Source: a virus. From it: a stretch of DNA of 29,752 nucleotides. Below, piece by piece: positions 28,448-29,752 of this stretch (position 1 is the first letter of the stretch; each line of letters begins with the position of its first letter). The DNA is taken from positions 1 through 29,752 of the IMG/VR virus record IMGVR_UViG_3300017917_004134. One strand, written 5' to 3'. The notes beneath the pieces were generated by a model that had not been told where the DNA came from, did not search any database, and worked only from the letters and a program-made list of their open reading frames with translations. Position numbers and translations under genes: made by a program.

Positions 28448-29195
28448 ATTTTTTGATTATATTTTCAATAATATTTGGGTTCTGAATAAAATCGGTTTCC
28501 CAAATAATTTCTAAATTATAACCATATTTCTTAATATTATCAATTCTAATTATATCTTCATCCCATATTTGTTTAGATGTTTTCTTTTTGTGCGGATGAA
28601 AATAGTCTGGATGATATTTGTTTGGATTACAGTGCCAATAATCACCATTAAATTCAATAATTAAGTTTAATTTTTCTATAAAAATATCACATATATATTC
28701 TTTAACCCTATAAGTTCTATTAGTTTCAAAATTTAGTTGCTCAATAATTTTTTGTATTTTTCTTTCTGGTTTTGAGGATGGATTATATTTTCTTGGATTG
28801 TCGGTTAAAGTCTTCGTCATCTTCATAAGACTTTCTTTTGAGTGTTTTTTACCATAAAAAGGATTTCCTTCACCCACCTGCAATTTTAAAGAACATGGTT
28901 TGCAAAGACTTTTATTATTTGAAAAAGTGAAATAATTTCTACAAGCAATAATTTTATATTTTGAACTAACTTTAATGTCATTCCCACATTTTGGACATTT
29001 TCGGATAACATAAAATCTATCGCCATCTTTAATTATATTTAACGATTTACACCTATCTTTTTTTCGTATAATACCGGCATCGTTTAAAATCTTTAAAATT
29101 CTTGGTTTGGATATTTTTAATTCCTTTTCAATTGTTGTTGATCCCTTTCCTGAAAGGTATTCCGCAATTATTCTGTCTTTTATTTCTTGTTCCAT
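28434..29195 (-). CDS. Homing endonuclease (HTH, zinc ribbon, NUMOD3, Vsr/PD-(D/E)xK-like)
   Basis: From ATG 29195 the protein has 253 residues with all the parts of a phage homing nuclease in a row. The N-terminal helix-turn-helix is STTIEKELKISKPRILKILN. A Cys4 zinc ribbon follows (CPKCG at about 66-70, CKPC at about 101-104). A NUMOD3-type DNA-binding motif is next (GEGNPFYGKKHSKESLMKM). The nuclease domain has YICDIFIEKLNLIIEFNGDY then WHCNP, and a C-terminal block ending EIIWETDF. The ATG at 29222 was rejected because MEQEIKD sits just after a TATTTATA element and starts the domain. It ends 14 bases inside the next gene, as in a compact insertion before a host gene. Confidence 0.87.
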   Translation of the reverse strand: MEQEIKDRIIAEYLSGKGSTTIEKELKISKPRILKILNDAGIIRKKDRCKSLNIIKDGDRFYVIRKCPKCGNDIKVSSKYKIIACRNYFTFSNNKSLCKPCSLKLQVGEGNPFYGKKHSKESLMKMTKTLTDNPRKYNPSSKPERKIQKIIEQLNFETNRTYRVKEYICDIFIEKLNLIIEFNGDYWHCNPNKYHPDYFHPHKKKTSKQIWDEDIIRIDNIKKYGYNLEIIWETDFIQNPNIIENIIKKYVKN

Positions 29196-29200
29196 ATGAT

Positions 29201-29208
29201 TATAAATA
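29201..29208 (-). promoter_or_regulatory. TATTTATA element upstream of the second homing endonuclease
   Basis: In gene sense GGGATATTTATAATCATATG places the element 5 bases before the ATG at 29195, as with the first homing endonuclease and the 119-aa gene. Role inferred. Confidence 0.4.
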
Positions 29209-29240
29209 TCCCGTATAATCAAAAGGAATATATTATAAAA

Positions 29241-29267
29241 TAAAAAAACCTACTAAAAGTAGGTTTT
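29241..29267 (-). terminator. Rho-independent terminator after the gene at the right edge
   Basis: The 10-bp stem AAAACCTACT/AGTAGGTTTT (29245-29254 and 29258-29267) has a 3-base loop. Read on the minus strand it runs into a T-rich tract (TTTTTTTATTTTAT), so it ends the gene that stops at 29273. Confidence 0.88.
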
Positions 29268-29272
29268 GCTTG

Positions 29273-29752
29273 TTAAGATAATTTTTTAATTTTATTAACT
29301 TTTCCCTCAAAAACATGTTTGCCGACTTTGAAGCTAAATATTTCATTTGATTTCTCACTGCTTTCAGCAATTAATCCGTTTTCTTTAAGAGCGCTCTTCA
29401 CCGCTTCATTAATCATCTTTTGAATTAATTTATAATCAATCGATGAATTATTTGTTGGTTGCGCTTTAGGTTGTTCAGTTTTCGGCTTTGCGGACTCCGG
29501 AACATAATTATTACCATTCTCTTTCATTAATCGTGCAGCTCTTTCAATAATGTCATCTGAAATTGTTGCTGATTGTTGAGCAGGTTGTGCAATTGGATGC
29601 TCCATCATTAATCTTTTAATTTCATCCGGCAATTTTGAATTTTTAATTGCATCAACCGAAGGAACTCCAACGGGCTTTGTATTAACTCTTGGTTCATTTT
29701 GAAAAACCGGTTGTTGTCTTTCCTCTTGAAGATATTCTGAAGGTATGTTATA
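29273..29752 (-). CDS. Unknown protein, 3' part (5' end outside window)
   Basis: The frame stays open from 29632 to the window edge, so the gene begins beyond base 29752; the TTG at 29632 is not a real start. The visible 159 residues are Gln/Pro/Glu-rich in the N-terminal part (SEYLQEERQQPVFQNEPRV), then DEIKRLMMEHPIAQ, an Ala/Pro/Gln linker, a predicted amphipathic helix (DYKLIQKMINEAVKSALKEN) and a short strand-rich tail (IFSFKVGKHVFEGKVNKIKK). It looks like a flexible protein with one binding helix and a small terminal domain. I cannot name it. It has its own strong terminator and so is not in the same unit as the downstream genes. Confidence 0.75.
   Translation of the reverse strand, partial: YNIPSEYLQEERQQPVFQNEPRVNTKPVGVPSVDAIKNSKLPDEIKRLMMEHPIAQPAQQSATISDDIIERAARLMKENGNNYVPESAKPKTEQPKAQPTNNSSIDYKLIQKMINEAVKSALKENGLIAESSEKSNEIFSFKVGKHVFEGKVNKIKKLS

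Noticed and set aside
1-29752. CRISPR array, insertion sequence, integrase or attachment site
   Set aside because: No spaced direct repeats, terminal inverted repeats with a transposase, or integrase motifs were seen; the only mobile genes are the two homing endonucleases.

Overview
This window is a piece of a large, AT-rich, T4-like (myovirus) tailed-phage genome. The case rests on the end of a terminase large subunit, a gp20-type portal, a gp21-type prohead protease (His94/Ser157-158), an acidic/basic scaffold and a gp23-type major capsid protein in T4 order, plus a gp55-like late sigma factor, an OB-fold baseplate spike candidate, a PhoH ATPase and a dUTPase. The host was probably a member of the Bacteroidota. 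The phage carries a bS21 ribosomal protein of the short Bacteroidota type with a Tyr at position 54, its genes lack Shine-Dalgarno sequences and have A/T-rich leaders instead, and several small proteins resemble Bacteroidota phage families.

Layout. 1-4648 (+): packaging and head genes (terminase end, portal, a 232-aa unknown, protease, a small DUF4494-like protein), interrupted at 2956-3670 by a divergent pair made of bS21 (-) and a 143-aa unknown (+) with its own strong promoter. 4649-8035 (+): terminator, leader, scaffold and major capsid protein. 8036-9011: terminator, an unusually structured 5' leader and a Tyr/Ser/Thr-repeat protein ending in a zinc ribbon. 9014-9879: two small minus-strand genes and one plus-strand gene sharing a divergent control region. 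9876-20302 (-): small genes with a recurring terminal helix tag, large virion/baseplate proteins, the spike candidate, the late sigma factor, two glycosyltransferases and a degenerate HAD-fold protein. 20390-21394 (+): free-standing homing endonuclease. 21396-28447 (-): PhoH, DUF6165-like protein, a glycosyltransferase-methyltransferase fusion, a methyltransferase, a double glycosyltransferase, dUTPase, a DEDDy exonuclease and a further glycosyltransferase. 28434-29195 (-): second homing endonuclease. 29273-29752 (-): 3' part of an unknown gene.

How it fits together. The plus-strand block builds and fills the head. The minus-strand block 9876-20302 looks like tail/baseplate and late-control genes, tightly packed with 1-11 nt overlaps. 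The glycosyltransferases and methyltransferases are distributed through both minus-strand blocks, which suggests a glycan or nucleotide modification pathway whose target cannot be read from the DNA.

The most interesting signals are: (i) a recurrent TATTTATA(T) element directly upstream of at least ten gene starts, which is the reverse complement of the T4 late-promoter core; (ii) an amphipathic helical tag ending in an (I/L)-x-E prohead-protease-like site, at one end of three different proteins; (iii) phage-encoded bS21 in a host group whose bS21 governs start-codon selection; (iv) the structured leader at 8141-8207; and (v) the glycosyltransferase/methyltransferase set. No tRNA, CRISPR array or insertion sequence was seen, and no gene-free stretch exceeds about 190 bases.
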